DNA of 64,000 nt from JAJAZB01 sp964244295 (GTDB lineage: Bacteria; Bacteroidota; Bacteroidia; Cytophagales; Spirosomataceae), in the NCBI GenBank assembly GCA_964244295.1, contig CAXTIG010000011.1, forward strand, positions 62,001 to 126,000, written 5' to 3'. Shown here piece by piece: positions 7,756-16,800 of this stretch (positions are counted from its first letter, which is position 1; every line of letters begins with the position of its first letter). Under the pieces are notes generated by a model. That model was not told the origin of the DNA, searched no databases, and worked only from the letters and a program-made list of their open reading frames with translations. Position numbers and translations under genes: made by a program.

Positions 7756-9075
7756 ATGAAAATTGCCGTTGTTGGAACCGGATACGTCGGACTGGTCACG
7801 GGGACCTGCTTCGCCGAAACCGGCAATCAGGTTACCTGCGTCGACATCGACATCCGCAAAATTGAAAAAATGAAGGCCGGCCAGGTGCCCATCTACGAAC
7901 CCGGCCTGGAAGACCTCTTCCACCGCAACACCGCCGAAGGCCGCCTGCGCTTCACCACCGATCTGGCCGAGGGCATCAAAGGCGCTCAGGTCATTTTCCT
8001 GGCCCTACCCACTCCGCCGGGCGAAGACGGCTCGGCCGATTTGAAGTACATTCTGAAAGTAGCCCACGACCTGGGACCCCTCCTGGAGCAGTACACCGTC
8101 GTCATCGACAAGAGCACCGTGCCGGTGGGCACCGCCGAGAAAGTCCGCGCCGCCATCGACCTGACGGCCACGGCGGAGTTCGACGTGGTCTCGAACCCCG
8201 AATTTCTGCGCGAAGGCGTGGCCGTCGAAGACTTCATGAAGCCCGACCGCGTAGTGATCGGCACCTCGTCGGCCAAAGCCAAAACCCTGCTTGAGAAACT
8301 CTACGCCCCGCTGGTGCGGCAGGGCAATCCCGTGATTTTTATGGACGAGCGTTCGGCGGAGATGACCAAGTACGCCGCCAATGCCTTTTTGGCGACCAAG
8401 ATCACCTTCATGAACGAAATCGCCAACCTGTGCGAAAAAGTAGGGGCCGACGTGGACGCCATCCGGCGCGGCATCGGCACCGACTCCCGGATTGGGAAGC
8501 GGTTTTTGTTTGCGGGAATCGGCTACGGAGGTTCCTGCTTTCCCAAAGACGTACAGGCCCTGCACAAAACCTCGCTGGATTTCGACTACGATTTTCAGAT
8601 TCTGCGCTCGGTGATGGCCGTCAACGAAAGTCAGAAGACGCGGTTGATTCCGACCATCAAGGCCCACTTCGACGGCGACCTCAGCGGAAAATGCTTCGCC
8701 GTGTGGGGCCTGGCCTTCAAGCCCTACACCGATGACATCCGCGAGGCCCCGGCTTTGTACAACATCCGGGAGTTGCTGGCGGCGGGAGCCAGTGTGCGGG
8801 CCTACGACCCCGAAGCGACGGAAAACGTGAAGGCGTACTTCGGGGAAACCGACGGGCTGACGTTTGCCAAAGGTCCTTACGAGGCCCTGAAGGGGGCCGA
8901 TGCCCTCGTGATTCTGACGGAGTGGCCTCAATTCCGTACGCCGGAGTTCGAGGTGCTGGACGTGTTGTTGAAAAACAAAGTCATCTTTGACGGCCGAAAT
9001 GTATACGAACTCGCGCAAATGCATGAGTTAGGCTACACGTACTACTCGATAGGTCGGGAGAAAGTCCTTCCTTAA
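7756..9075 (+). CDS. UDP-glucose 6-dehydrogenase
   Basis: The 439-residue enzyme oxidises UDP-glucose to UDP-glucuronate with two NAD+. The N-terminal Rossmann motif is VVGTGYVG (residues 5-12), the central dimerisation helix holds K205 and K215 (EMTKYAANAF...TKITFMNE), and the catalytic thiol is C261 in GYGGSCFPKD. The ATG at 7756 places the Rossmann motif at the N-terminus; an upstream ATG at 7690 would add 22 residues with no family counterpart. It lies 21 bp before the UDP-glucuronate decarboxylase gene, so the pair probably forms an operon making UDP-xylose for exopolysaccharide or glycan decoration. Confidence 0.96.
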   Translation: MKIAVVGTGYVGLVTGTCFAETGNQVTCVDIDIRKIEKMKAGQVPIYEPGLEDLFHRNTAEGRLRFTTDLAEGIKGAQVIFLALPTPPGEDGSADLKYILKVAHDLGPLLEQYTVVIDKSTVPVGTAEKVRAAIDLTATAEFDVVSNPEFLREGVAVEDFMKPDRVVIGTSSAKAKTLLEKLYAPLVRQGNPVIFMDERSAEMTKYAANAFLATKITFMNEIANLCEKVGADVDAIRRGIGTDSRIGKRFLFAGIGYGGSCFPKDVQALHKTSLDFDYDFQILRSVMAVNESQKTRLIPTIKAHFDGDLSGKCFAVWGLAFKPYTDDIREAPALYNIRELLAAGASVRAYDPEATENVKAYFGETDGLTFAKGPYEALKGADALVILTEWPQFRTPEFEVLDVLLKNKVIFDGRNVYELAQMHELGYTYYSIGREKVLP

Positions 9076-9096
9076 CCGCAGGAATTCTAAAAAAGC

Positions 9097-10098
9097 ATGA
9101 AAAAAGTGTTAGTGACGGGTGCCGCTGGCTTTCTTGGTTCTCACCTGTGCGACCGGTTTATCAAGGAAGGCCATTACGTGATCGGGATGGACAACCTGAT
9201 TACGGGCGACTTGAAAAACCTCCAGCACCTGCGGGCGCTGCCCCAGTTTGAGTTCATTCACCACGATGTCTCGAAGTACATCGAAGTTTCAGGGGAATTG
9301 GACTACATCTTGCACTTTGCCTCGCCCGCCAGCCCGATCGACTACCTGAAAATCCCGATTCAGACTTTAAAAGTTAGCTCGCTGGGTACCCACCACTGCC
9401 TGGGCCTGGCCAAAGCGAAAGGAGCGCGGATTTTGGTGGCCTCGACTTCGGAAGTGTACGGCGATCCGCTGGTGCATCCGCAAACGGAGGACTACTGGGG
9501 CAACGTCAACCCCATCGGGCCGCGCGGGGTGTACGACGAAGCCAAGCGGTTTCAGGAAGCCATCACGATGGCTTACCACACGTTTCACGGCCTGGAGACG
9601 CGCATCGTGCGGATTTTCAACACCTACGGTCCCCGGATGCGGCTGAACGACGGGCGGGTGCTGCCCGCTTTCATCGGCCAGGCCCTGCGGGGCGAAGACC
9701 TGACTATGTTCGGCGATGGCTCGCAGACGCGAAGTTTTTGCTACGTCGATGACCTCGTCGAGGGCATTTACCGCCTGCTGCTCAGTGACTACGCGTATCC
9801 GGTCAACATCGGGAACCCGGATGAAATCACGATCCGGGAATTTGGCGAGGAAATCATCCGCCTGACGGGTACGTCGCAGAAACTAATTTCCAAACCCCTC
9901 CCCGCCGACGATCCCAAGCAACGCCGCCCCGACATTAGCAAGGCGCGGGAAATTTTGGGTTGGGAGCCGAAAGTGGCCCGTGCGGAAGGGTTGAAAATTA
10001 CGTATGATTACTTCAAAAACCTTTCGCCGGAGGAGTGGTACGGGGCCTCGCGCTACGGGACGCCCTACGAGGCGGGGAGCCATGCGGTGGGGAAGTGA
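9097..10098 (+). CDS. UDP-glucuronate decarboxylase (UDP-xylose synthase), extended-SDR
   Basis: The 333-residue extended short-chain dehydrogenase has the TGAAGFLGS NAD motif (7-15) and the catalytic YDEAK motif (Y146, K150) with an upstream Ser/Thr in ASTSEVYGDP. The PRMRLNDGRVLPAFI and GSQTRSFCYVDDLVEG segments are typical of UDP-glucuronate decarboxylases, which convert UDP-glucuronate to UDP-xylose. It follows UDP-glucose dehydrogenase by 21 bp, giving two consecutive steps. The C-terminal ~64 residues include an unusual tail (SPEEWYGASRYGTPYEAGSH) that is repeated in a fragment 0.7 kb downstream. Confidence 0.92.
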   Translation: MKKVLVTGAAGFLGSHLCDRFIKEGHYVIGMDNLITGDLKNLQHLRALPQFEFIHHDVSKYIEVSGELDYILHFASPASPIDYLKIPIQTLKVSSLGTHHCLGLAKAKGARILVASTSEVYGDPLVHPQTEDYWGNVNPIGPRGVYDEAKRFQEAITMAYHTFHGLETRIVRIFNTYGPRMRLNDGRVLPAFIGQALRGEDLTMFGDGSQTRSFCYVDDLVEGIYRLLLSDYAYPVNIGNPDEITIREFGEEIIRLTGTSQKLISKPLPADDPKQRRPDISKAREILGWEPKVARAEGLKITYDYFKNLSPEEWYGASRYGTPYEAGSHAVGK

Positions 10099-10112
10099 GT
10101 TTCAGGCGAATC

Positions 10113-10150
10113 AAACGGCCCCGGTTTGGTTGCTCCAGCCGGGGCCGTTT
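10113..10150. terminator. Bidirectional terminator between UDP-xylose synthase and Uma2 genes
   Basis: AAACGGCCCCGG and CCGGGGCCGTTT form a perfect 12-bp GC-rich stem with a 14-nt loop. It sits between two convergent genes and can serve both. Confidence 0.75.
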
Positions 10151-10153
10151 GGT

Positions 10154-10768
10154 TTATAGGTCGCCGAAAATATCTTCGAGTTCGAAGATTAGATCCGGAA
10201 AAATCGCCGGGCTAATCTGCTGCGGGGAAGGCTCCAGGTCGTACTCGACCAGTTGCTTTAGCTCATACTTGCTTTCAGTCAGCACGTACTGTTGAATGGA
10301 TTTCTGCTCTGGGACGATGATCCAATATTCTCTCACGCCATTCTCTTCGTAGAGATTGAATTTCTCGCCAAAATCTTTCTTCATCGTCGCGGCTGAAGTC
10401 ACTTCCACAATCCAATCCGGTGCCCCCAGGCCGCCCCGGCGGTCGAGTTTGGCCCGGTCGCAGATGATGCAGATGTCGGGCTGTACGACCGTGTAAATTT
10501 TATTGCTCGTAACGGGGTATTCCGGATTAGGCAGGCGCACGTCGAAAGGTGCTTCCACAACCCGGCAGGGTTTTCGTTTGAAGTACGGGTAGGCCTCTCC
10601 GTAAACCGCCCCCGCAATCAGTTGATGCGCCGTTAGCGGGGCGGGCGACATTCTAAAAATTTTCCCCTTAATGAGTTCGACGGTTTCGTCAAACTGCCAC
10701 CGCAGGTAATCGGCGTAGGTATACGTACCGTTGGGGTCGAGTTGGGAAATGTCGGTGATGCGTTCCAT
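10154..10768 (-). CDS. Uma2-family putative endonuclease
   Basis: The 204-residue protein matches the Uma2 (DUF820) family: an N-terminal YTYADYLRWQ segment, a core with VVQPDICIICD and the PDWIVEVTSA motif, and a C-terminal EYWIIVPEQKSIQQY. The acidic residues in PD...EVT form a PD-(D/E)xK-like nuclease core in this family; a biological role is not established for most members. The start at 10768 gives the usual family length; a longer reading to 10822 has no family support. It is convergent with the UDP-xylose synthase gene and lies between that gene and a duplicate of its 3' tail. Confidence 0.85.
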   Translation of the reverse strand: MERITDISQLDPNGTYTYADYLRWQFDETVELIKGKIFRMSPAPLTAHQLIAGAVYGEAYPYFKRKPCRVVEAPFDVRLPNPEYPVTSNKIYTVVQPDICIICDRAKLDRRGGLGAPDWIVEVTSAATMKKDFGEKFNLYEENGVREYWIIVPEQKSIQQYVLTESKYELKQLVEYDLEPSPQQISPAIFPDLIFELEDIFGDL

Positions 10769-10804
10769 AGGCCGCTGGTTTTTGCCAAAGCTACAAAAAA
10801 AGCC

Positions 10805-10999
10805 CCCGACGACCCCAAGCAACGCCGCCCTATCACCAACCGGGCGCGGGAGATTCTGGGCCGGGAGCCGAAAGTGTCCCGTGCGGAAGGACTAAGAATT
10901 ACGTACGATTATTTCAAAAATCTGTCGCCGGAGGAATGGTACGGGGCTTCGCGCTACGGGACGCCCGACGAGGCGGGGAGCCATGCGGTGGGGAAGTGA
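10805..10999 (+). pseudogene. Duplicated 3' tail of the UDP-glucuronate decarboxylase gene
   Basis: These 195 bp align end to end with 9904-10098, the last 65 codons of the decarboxylase, at roughly 85-90% identity by eye, and both end in the same stop. The encoded piece starts at DDPKQRRP and keeps the SPEEWYGASRYGTP tail. No Rossmann or catalytic region precedes it; the upstream sequence belongs to the Uma2 gene on the other strand. It is a gene remnant, not a functional enzyme. Confidence 0.85.
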
Positions 11000-11017
11000 A
11001 CTGGTTTTACTTTTTTG

Positions 11018-11050
11018 AAAAAGCGACTCGAAAACCGGGTCGCTTTTTTT
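11018..11050. terminator. Hairpin terminator after the decarboxylase tail copy
   Basis: AAAAAGCGAC pairs with GTCGCTTTTT across a 12-nt loop, followed by a T-run on the plus strand. It presumably once ended the duplicated gene. Confidence 0.65.
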
Positions 11051-11132
11051 ATGAGTGCGCATGGGATTACCGTTCCCTCAGTTTCCCTGTTAGCGTTTGG
11101 AAGTAAATAAAATGGGGTTGATTTTCAAGCTC

Positions 11133-11744
11133 TTTCAGCCCACGGATTTATCCGTGGGAAAGGCGAAACGTACCCGGATGGCAATCGTTTTAACGATTTC
11201 AACTTCTAACCCCACCCTCTCCCATGTCCCATTCCAAGTGTAAAATCTGGATTCACGCCATTTTCGCGACGAAAGACCGGCGACCGCTGATTCACGCCCG
11301 CGCCCGCGCCAAAATCCACGCATTGATTCGGAAGGAATTGGTAGCGACGGGCTGTTGGGTGGATATTGTCAATGGCACCGACGACCACGTTCACGCGTTG
11401 TTTTTGCTTAACCCGAAAATGGCCGTTACCGATGTTCAAAAACAAGTGAAGGGAGCCTCCTCGCACGAGGTAAACGCGACGGAATTGATTCCCGAAAAAT
11501 TCGCCTGGCAAACGGGCTACGCGGCGTTCTCGGTCAGCGAATCCCACGTGGCGAAGGTGCGGGAGTACATTCGAAACCAGGAAGAACACCACCGTACCCT
11601 GACGTTTGCCGAGGAATACGAGCGGTTTTTGAAGCACTACGGCTTGCTCGAATCGGGCGGGTTGCCCGGAGCCTAAACCGTTAAAACGGTTTCAAACCAA
11701 CCTGCCTCGCCCGGTTCCCACGGATGAATCCGTGGGCTGAAAGG
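11133..11744 (+). mobile_element. IS200-like/REP-associated element with hairpin ends
   Basis: The transposase gene is framed by matching structures. At the left are CCCACGGA-TTTA-TCCGTGGG (11139-11158) and AATCGTTTTAACGATT (11183-11198). At the right are AAACCGTTAAAACGGTTT (11675-11692) and CCCACGGA-TGAA-TCCGTGGG (11717-11736). The outermost bases read CTTTCAGCCCACGG on the left and CCGTGGGCTGAAAG on the right, a clear terminal symmetry. IS200/IS605 and REP-associated transposases recognise subterminal hairpins of this sort. Exact cleavage sites cannot be set by eye. Confidence 0.75.
11224..11676 (+). CDS. IS200-like Y1 transposase (REP-associated type)
   Basis: The 150-residue protein is a single-strand HUH transposase. 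The metal-binding HUH motif is H55-V-H57 in TDDHVHALF, and the likely nucleophile is Y115 in VREYIRNQEEHH, followed by the family's conserved HH. SKCKIWIHAIFATK at the N-terminus is a typical start for this family. It nicks and joins single-stranded DNA at hairpin ends; such hairpins lie on both sides. The gene looks intact. Its alternating polarity with the flanking terminators suggests insertion between transcription units. Confidence 0.9.
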   Translation: MSHSKCKIWIHAIFATKDRRPLIHARARAKIHALIRKELVATGCWVDIVNGTDDHVHALFLLNPKMAVTDVQKQVKGASSHEVNATELIPEKFAWQTGYAAFSVSESHVAKVREYIRNQEEHHRTLTFAEEYERFLKHYGLLESGGLPGA

Positions 11745-11782
11745 ACAAGCCTGCCCATTCCACCAGCCCAACGCATTCGCAC

Positions 11783-11814
11783 AAAAAAAAGCCCGACCAA
11801 CTGGCCGGGCTTTT
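11783..11814. terminator. GCCCG hairpin terminator
   Basis: AAAAGCCCG pairs with CGGGCTTTT around the loop ACCAACTGGC. A very similar hairpin with the same loop start occurs at 12903-12930, so this is a repeated terminator module at minus-strand 3' ends. Confidence 0.7.
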
Positions 11815-11817
11815 CGA

Positions 11818-11834
11818 TTTGGATTAGGGTTGCT
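11818..11834. repeat. 17-bp direct repeat, left copy
   Basis: TTTGGATTAGGGTTGCT occurs here and, perfectly, at 12494-12510. The two copies bracket the AT-richer orphan gene and its hairpin. Confidence 0.8.
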
Positions 11835-11943
11835 GAAAAATGTTAGAAAACTTGTGCATTAAGAAATCATGACTAAATTAACCTTCGTTTGGATTGAACC
11901 TAAACAGATTTTACTATTGCGCGAACCAACCCTTACAAGTGCC

Positions 11944-12429
11944 ATGAAATCCGTCCTTATTTCCGCTCTTGTCATCTCAGCATCTATTCTTGAGATGTCT
12001 TCCGCTCATGGAGATTTATTCTCCCCAGTCACATTCAATTCAATTCAACGTATTCAACCAAACAAGATTAGCTCACCCAAATTCACAAGAAATCCAGTTT
12101 CGGTTGAACCCGTGGTGAAGATTAGCTATAGTAATACGTACTCTAGCTATCCAGACCAAAATGGTGGTGAGTATAGAACCGCCGATATGACCTTGAGGTT
12201 CTATACTTCTTCTGGAGCTCCGAGGTTATCAGGCTTAACCAATGTAAATTATTCGGAACAAACAACTAGTCAAAGTTTCTCCACTGGTCCAATAAGTGGC
12301 CCAGTCTACAGTTACTATGTTGGCTCCGTGGTTCTGGTTGACGTAAGTTGTTCGAGTCCCGGAAATTGTACTGGAAGTAATTACTATTACATTGTAAATT
12401 CCGGTCCTGGATACACTCCAAGTAACTAA
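11944..12429 (+). CDS. Orphan exported protein, AT-rich, unknown
   Basis: The 161-residue reading starts MKSVLISALVISASILEM, a plausible signal peptide with possible cleavage after SSAHG. An in-frame ATG at 11869 would add 25 residues and hide the signal. The mature part is rich in Ser, Tyr, Thr and Asn and predicted mostly beta; one Cys pair (VDVSCSSPGNC) could form a disulfide. No family is recognised. Its base composition is clearly more AT-rich than neighbouring genes, it is the only plus-strand gene in this stretch apart from the transposase, and it lies between 17-bp direct repeats, all suggesting recent acquisition. Confidence 0.55.
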   Translation: MKSVLISALVISASILEMSSAHGDLFSPVTFNSIQRIQPNKISSPKFTRNPVSVEPVVKISYSNTYSSYPDQNGGEYRTADMTLRFYTSSGAPRLSGLTNVNYSEQTTSQSFSTGPISGPVYSYYVGSVVLVDVSCSSPGNCTGSNYYYIVNSGPGYTPSN

Positions 12430-12449
12430 TATACAATATATTAGTTACA

Positions 12450-12492
12450 AACACGAGCCGTCCTAAACTTCAAGTTTGGGACGGCTCGTGTT
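12450..12492. terminator. Terminator hairpin after the orphan gene
   Basis: AACACGAGCCGTCC pairs with GGACGGCTCGTGTT, a perfect 14-bp stem, beginning about 20 bp after the orphan gene stop. Confidence 0.7.
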
Positions 12493-12493
12493 G

Positions 12494-12510
12494 TTTGGAT
12501 TAGGGTTGCT
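12494..12510. repeat. 17-bp direct repeat, right copy
   Basis: Perfect copy of 11818-11834, located directly after the orphan gene's terminator and just before the stop codon of the receptor remnant. Confidence 0.8.
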
Positions 12511-12518
12511 TAAAGGCC

Positions 12519-12899
12519 TTAGTTGAAAATGTAGCGAATACCAATCTGCGCCCGCCACACATCATTGGTCGTCGCTCTGGTCCGGTAGGTGGTGCTGATG
12601 AGTTCGGGTACGCCACCGGCAGCGGTCACCGTCGAGAACCGGTATAGCTCGGTACCCCGGCTGTACTGATCGCCGCCACGGCCAGCGGGTTGAACGATGT
12701 CAGGGCCTGACCAACTCCTCAATTTTTGTTGAGCAGGTTACCGAAGTTGTACACATCGCCCCGGAGTTAGATGGTGTTGCATTTCTGGCCAATTCGCACA
12801 AAAAATTCCTCCACCACACTCAAATCCGCTTGGTAAATCCAGCGGCGAACGCTCCCGTTTCGATCGGTGTACTGACCTCTGAAAATCACTTCCCGGCCA
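12519..12899 (-). pseudogene. Decayed C-terminal fragment of a TonB-dependent receptor
   Basis: Read on the minus strand, the fragment gives REVIFRGQYTDRNGSVRRW, then WIYQADLSVVEEFFVRIGQK, LRGDVYNFGNLLNKN and finally WRAQIGIRYIFN before the stop. This tracks the last ~130 residues of the intact receptor at 13827-17195 (QYAERNG..., VINVLNALNSNWG, QVQVGLRYIFN). Two in-frame stops (after KCNTI and after LLNKN) and a frameshift near 12650-12700 break it. The rest of the gene is absent. It is a remnant of a paralogous receptor. Confidence 0.8.
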
Positions 12900-12902
12900 A
12901 CA

Positions 12903-12930
12903 AAAAAAGCCCGACCAAATGGCCGGGCTT
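12903..12930. terminator. GCCCG hairpin terminator, second copy
   Basis: AAGCCCG pairs with CGGGCTT around ACCAAATGGC, nearly identical to 11783-11814. It lies just downstream of the DUF4397 lipoprotein gene on the minus strand. Confidence 0.7.
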
Positions 12931-12961
12931 CTTGATTTTAGGGGTCGGGTTACTGAAAAAC

Positions 12962-13801
12962 TTAGTTGTGAGCAACTACGCCAGCACTTAGAGCTTGGGC
13001 ACCCGTTCGACCCGCCAGGCCACGGGCGTAGAGCGTGTAAATTTTCTGCGAGGCCAGCGTCACATTTGGAATCAGCAGCAACTGCGTGAGGGCAGTACCC
13101 GTCACTACCTGCACATCGTAAGTACCTGACTTCACGCGGTTGAAGGCCAAACTGAGTGAATTGCTTGTGTTGCCGTTGCGGTACGCGATATTGGCCGCCC
13201 CGGTCAGGTTGGCAAAGGCGGTGGTGGTACCGGCAGGCCGGACGCGTACCGTCACCGCCGGGCCGCCGGGGGCCAGGTGCAGAAAGCGCACGAAGGCGGA
13301 GTCAGCCGGTAAACGGGTAGGCAGCGGGTCGGTCACAACCAGAAATTGGATACCACCCAAATTGGTGGTGGTCGCCGAAGGCTTTGGTTTTCCAACCGTA
13401 TCGGTCACAAAAACCGAGTACGAGGTGTTGGCCGTAAAACTGAAATTGTTGTCATTGGTGGCCGTTTGAGGGCGGTAAACCAGGTCTCTGTCGGCTAGTG
13501 TGCCTCCGATGACACCCGTCGCGGCTTTAGCCCGAAGTTGCACCGTCAGCGGTTGCACCGGCAGGTAAGCAGGGGCACCTTGCCCATACGTAAGAGAAGC
13601 CAATTGCTCGTTGTTTACCAACACGTTGAGCGTGGGTGCATCCGGGGCGGCGTGCACAAACAGCACCTGGGCTTTGGTAGTCGAGGGGCCAGTGGACGGT
13701 TTCGGCTCGGTGTAGTCGGTTTCCTGGCAGCCCGTCAGCAACCCAGCTAGCAGCAGGATGGGAGCAAACAGCAGCCCGATGGTTTTAAAATGCTTTTTCA
13801 T
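12962..13801 (-). CDS. DUF4397 domain lipoprotein
   Basis: The 279-residue protein has a lipoprotein signal with lipobox LLTGC (Cys25), then a linker, then two DUF4397-type beta repeats. The first begins QVLFVHAAPDAPTLNVLVNN and the second SAFVRFLHLAPGGPAVTVRV. DUF4397 proteins are exported, beta-sandwich-like, and of unknown function. It lies 25 bp downstream of the large TonB receptor on the same strand, so it is probably co-transcribed and may be its surface-exposed partner. That pairing is inference. Confidence 0.85.
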   Translation of the reverse strand: MKKHFKTIGLLFAPILLLAGLLTGCQETDYTEPKPSTGPSTTKAQVLFVHAAPDAPTLNVLVNNEQLASLTYGQGAPAYLPVQPLTVQLRAKAATGVIGGTLADRDLVYRPQTATNDNNFSFTANTSYSVFVTDTVGKPKPSATTTNLGGIQFLVVTDPLPTRLPADSAFVRFLHLAPGGPAVTVRVRPAGTTTAFANLTGAANIAYRNGNTSNSLSLAFNRVKSGTYDVQVVTGTALTQLLLIPNVTLASQKIYTLYARGLAGRTGAQALSAGVVAHN

Positions 13802-13826
13802 ATCGTCAGAATCGGGGTGAGTTCGG

Positions 13827-16800
13827 TTAGTTGAAAATGTACCGCAGGCCTACCTGCACTTGCGCCCGCGAGTTGGTCAGGCCGTTGCTGATGTTCACGT
13901 TGTTGATGTACGACGACGAAAGCGCCGAACCGTCGGGGTTGGTAGCAAAGGCGTAAATGGGCCGGCCCGTGGTGGGTACCGTTGCCGTGTTGGGCGTTTC
14001 GTAGCCCACAAACGTGAGCAAGCTCGACCGTGCCGGGGTTTTGAGTAACCCCCAGTTGGAGTTGAGCGCGTTCAGCACGTTAATTACCTCCAACGAGGCT
14101 TGCAGCGTGTTGCGTTTGCCGCCCACTTTCACGTAAAAATCTTGCAACAACCGGAAGTTGACCGAGTGGAAAAAAGGTAGCAAGGCACCGTTGCGCTCGG
14201 CATACTGGCCCCGGCGTTTGCTCAGGTAGGAATCCTGTTCGATGTAGGCGTTCAACTGGTTCCAGATTTCGGTGGTTGAGCGCGTGTCCGAGGCGTTGGT
14301 AGTGGTCAGCAGAATTTCGTTCTGGCTGCGCGGCACGTAAATCAACCCGTTGCCGTACGTACTGGCGTTGATATTGGAGTTGTACACGTACGAGAGGTTA
14401 CCCCCGGCGCGGCCTTCGTACGTAAGCGAAAGGGTCGTGGCAAGGGCATCTAAGTAATCGAAACGGTAGGACACGAAGCCCACCACGCGGTGCGGAAACC
14501 AGTTGTTGGCGTACGAAAGCGAGGGCAGATTGGGGTCGTTCACATAGGCATTGCCTGTGAAGAGACTCCCGGCCGTCGAGCCGCTCTGGTTGTTGAGGTC
14601 TTTGGAGTCGGTGAAGGTGTAGGCCAGCGAACCGGTAAGGCGTCCGGTGGTTTTCTGGATTTGCGCCGTCAGGTTGAGGGCGTAACCCTGGCTGACGTTG
14701 TCGAGCACGAGGGCCTGCTCCACGCGGTCGTTGAGGCGGCGGTCGTTGGGAGCAGCCGTCGCGGCAGCGCCCGCCACGGCTCCGTACAAGTTGCGACCAT
14801 CGCCAGCTACCACTCCAACGGGCCTTGACAGGTTGGCATCACGAATGAACACCGCGTTGAGATCTTTGGTGTAAATGGCCTCCAGGGTAGCCACAAAGCC
14901 ACCGGGTAGGGTTTTATCAACGGCTACGTTGCTGCGGAATACCTGCGGAAACTTAAAATTGGAGGAGGTCGCATTGACAGCGAACGTAGGAGTGGCAGGG
15001 CTACCCGTAAATGGCTTCAGCGTCGGCACGTAGGCGTTGATGTCGGGATTGAAAGGGAGAGCGGCGTTTTCAGCCTGCGTGCCCCGGTTGGTAGTTCCGA
15101 AGAAGACCCCGTTGTTGCTCAATTGGTTGGATAGCCACACAAAGGGCACCCGACCGGTGAAAATACCCGTTCCGCCGCGCACCTGAATCGAGCGGTCGCC
15201 TTTTACGTCCCAGTTGAACCCAATCCGGGGCGAAAACAGCGGGGTGGTTTTGGGCAACTGATCCACGTAAATCTTTTCGCCGTTGGAAAAGGCCCCGGCG
15301 TTGGAGAGCGAGTCGGTATAGGCATTTTTCGTGTACCCTGACTTGGGATAGGAGGGAATATCCACCCGCAGGCCGAGCGTGAGGCGCAGGTTCTTGATGC
15401 CGGTGTACGAATCCTGGGCGTAAAAACCAAACTGAGCGGCCCGCCATTCGGCGGCGGGTTTGGAGTTGCCCGGGATGGCCGCGTACTGCTGGTAAAAACG
15501 CGCCGGAGCGTTGGTCGCCGTGGGTGCCGTGGCGTTGGCGATGAAGTCGTCGATGCTGTTGTACTGGTATGCGCCGTTGATCAACTGCGTAAATACGTTG
15601 TAGAACCTGTAAAACTCATTGGCTGTACCGATCGTCACGGTGTGGTTGCCCAGGAAAAGGTCAAACTTGTCGTTCACCTGAAATACGTCCTGATCCAACT
15701 GGTTGTTGGGCGTAAACGGGTCCGGTCCAAATGAAGTCAACACATTGCCGTTAGCCCCGATGATGTCCACCAGGGGAAAATTCGGAATTTCGCTGCCCCC
15801 ACCCGACTGGCGGATGTCGCGCAGGGCGGTATAGCCCAGTTGCAGGTTGTTGGCGTACTTTCCTTTGCCAAACGAGGAGTTCAACTCGCCGATGACATTG
15901 TAAAAATCGTTCTTAATTCGGTACCAGGAGCGCGAAAACGGCAAAGCGTTGTTGCTGTTGGAGCGGCCGCCGGGAGGGCTGGTCGTGAAGCCCCCCGACC
16001 CGCTGATGGTCACATCGCGGTAGGCGTTCAGTTGGTTGTAACGGACGGTAAACTTGTGTTGGTCGTTGATATTCCAGTCAATTTTTGCCAGAAACTTCAC
16101 GCTCTGCTGGGGAGCGTCGAAGCTGTCGTAGGTACCGGGGTCGAAGGTCCAGGACTTGCCGTTGTTGGGGGTGACCAAAAAATCGCGCAGCCGTTTCAAA
16201 TCAACCGATTTGGGTTGGTTGCCGGTTCCGTCGGCGGGGTAAATTACGCCCGGTGCCGTGGCTTTTTCAAACTCGCCGTTTACGAAAAAGAACAGCTTGT
16301 TTTTAATCAGCGGGCCACCCAAACGGATGCCGTAGTTGTTGTAGCTGAAGGGCTGGCGCTGAAATTCGGTCAGTTCGGTGCCTTCCACTTTTTTCTTGGC
16401 CAACTTGTCCGATTTGGTAAAGTAGTAAGCCGAGCCTTGCAATTCGTTGGTACCGCTGCGGGTCACGGCGTTTACCCCGGCCCCCGTAAACGACCCCTGG
16501 CTTACGTCGTACGGGGCCAATTGCACGCTCAGTTCCTGAATGGCATCCACGCTAACGGGCTGAGCATTGGATTGCCCACCGGGGGTAGCACTCAGGCCAA
16601 ACACGTTGTTGGACGTGGCACCGTCGATGGTAAAGTTGTTGTACAGGTTCGAGCGCCCCCCAAACGAGAAGTTGCCCGAACTTTGGGGGGTGATGTTGCT
16701 CAAATCCTGAAAACTACGGTTGAGCGTGGGCAGCCGCTCGAAGCTTTCACGCTTGATGTTAAACGAAGCCCCCGTCCGCGAGGCATCGATGATTGAACCC

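Noticed and set aside
8005..9024. 339-codon minus-strand ORF opposite the UDP-glucose dehydrogenase gene
   Set aside because: It is the reverse shadow of a well-supported enzyme gene and has no family features.
15840..16796. 318-codon plus-strand ORF inside the TonB receptor gene
   Set aside because: Shadow of a clear receptor gene on the other strand.
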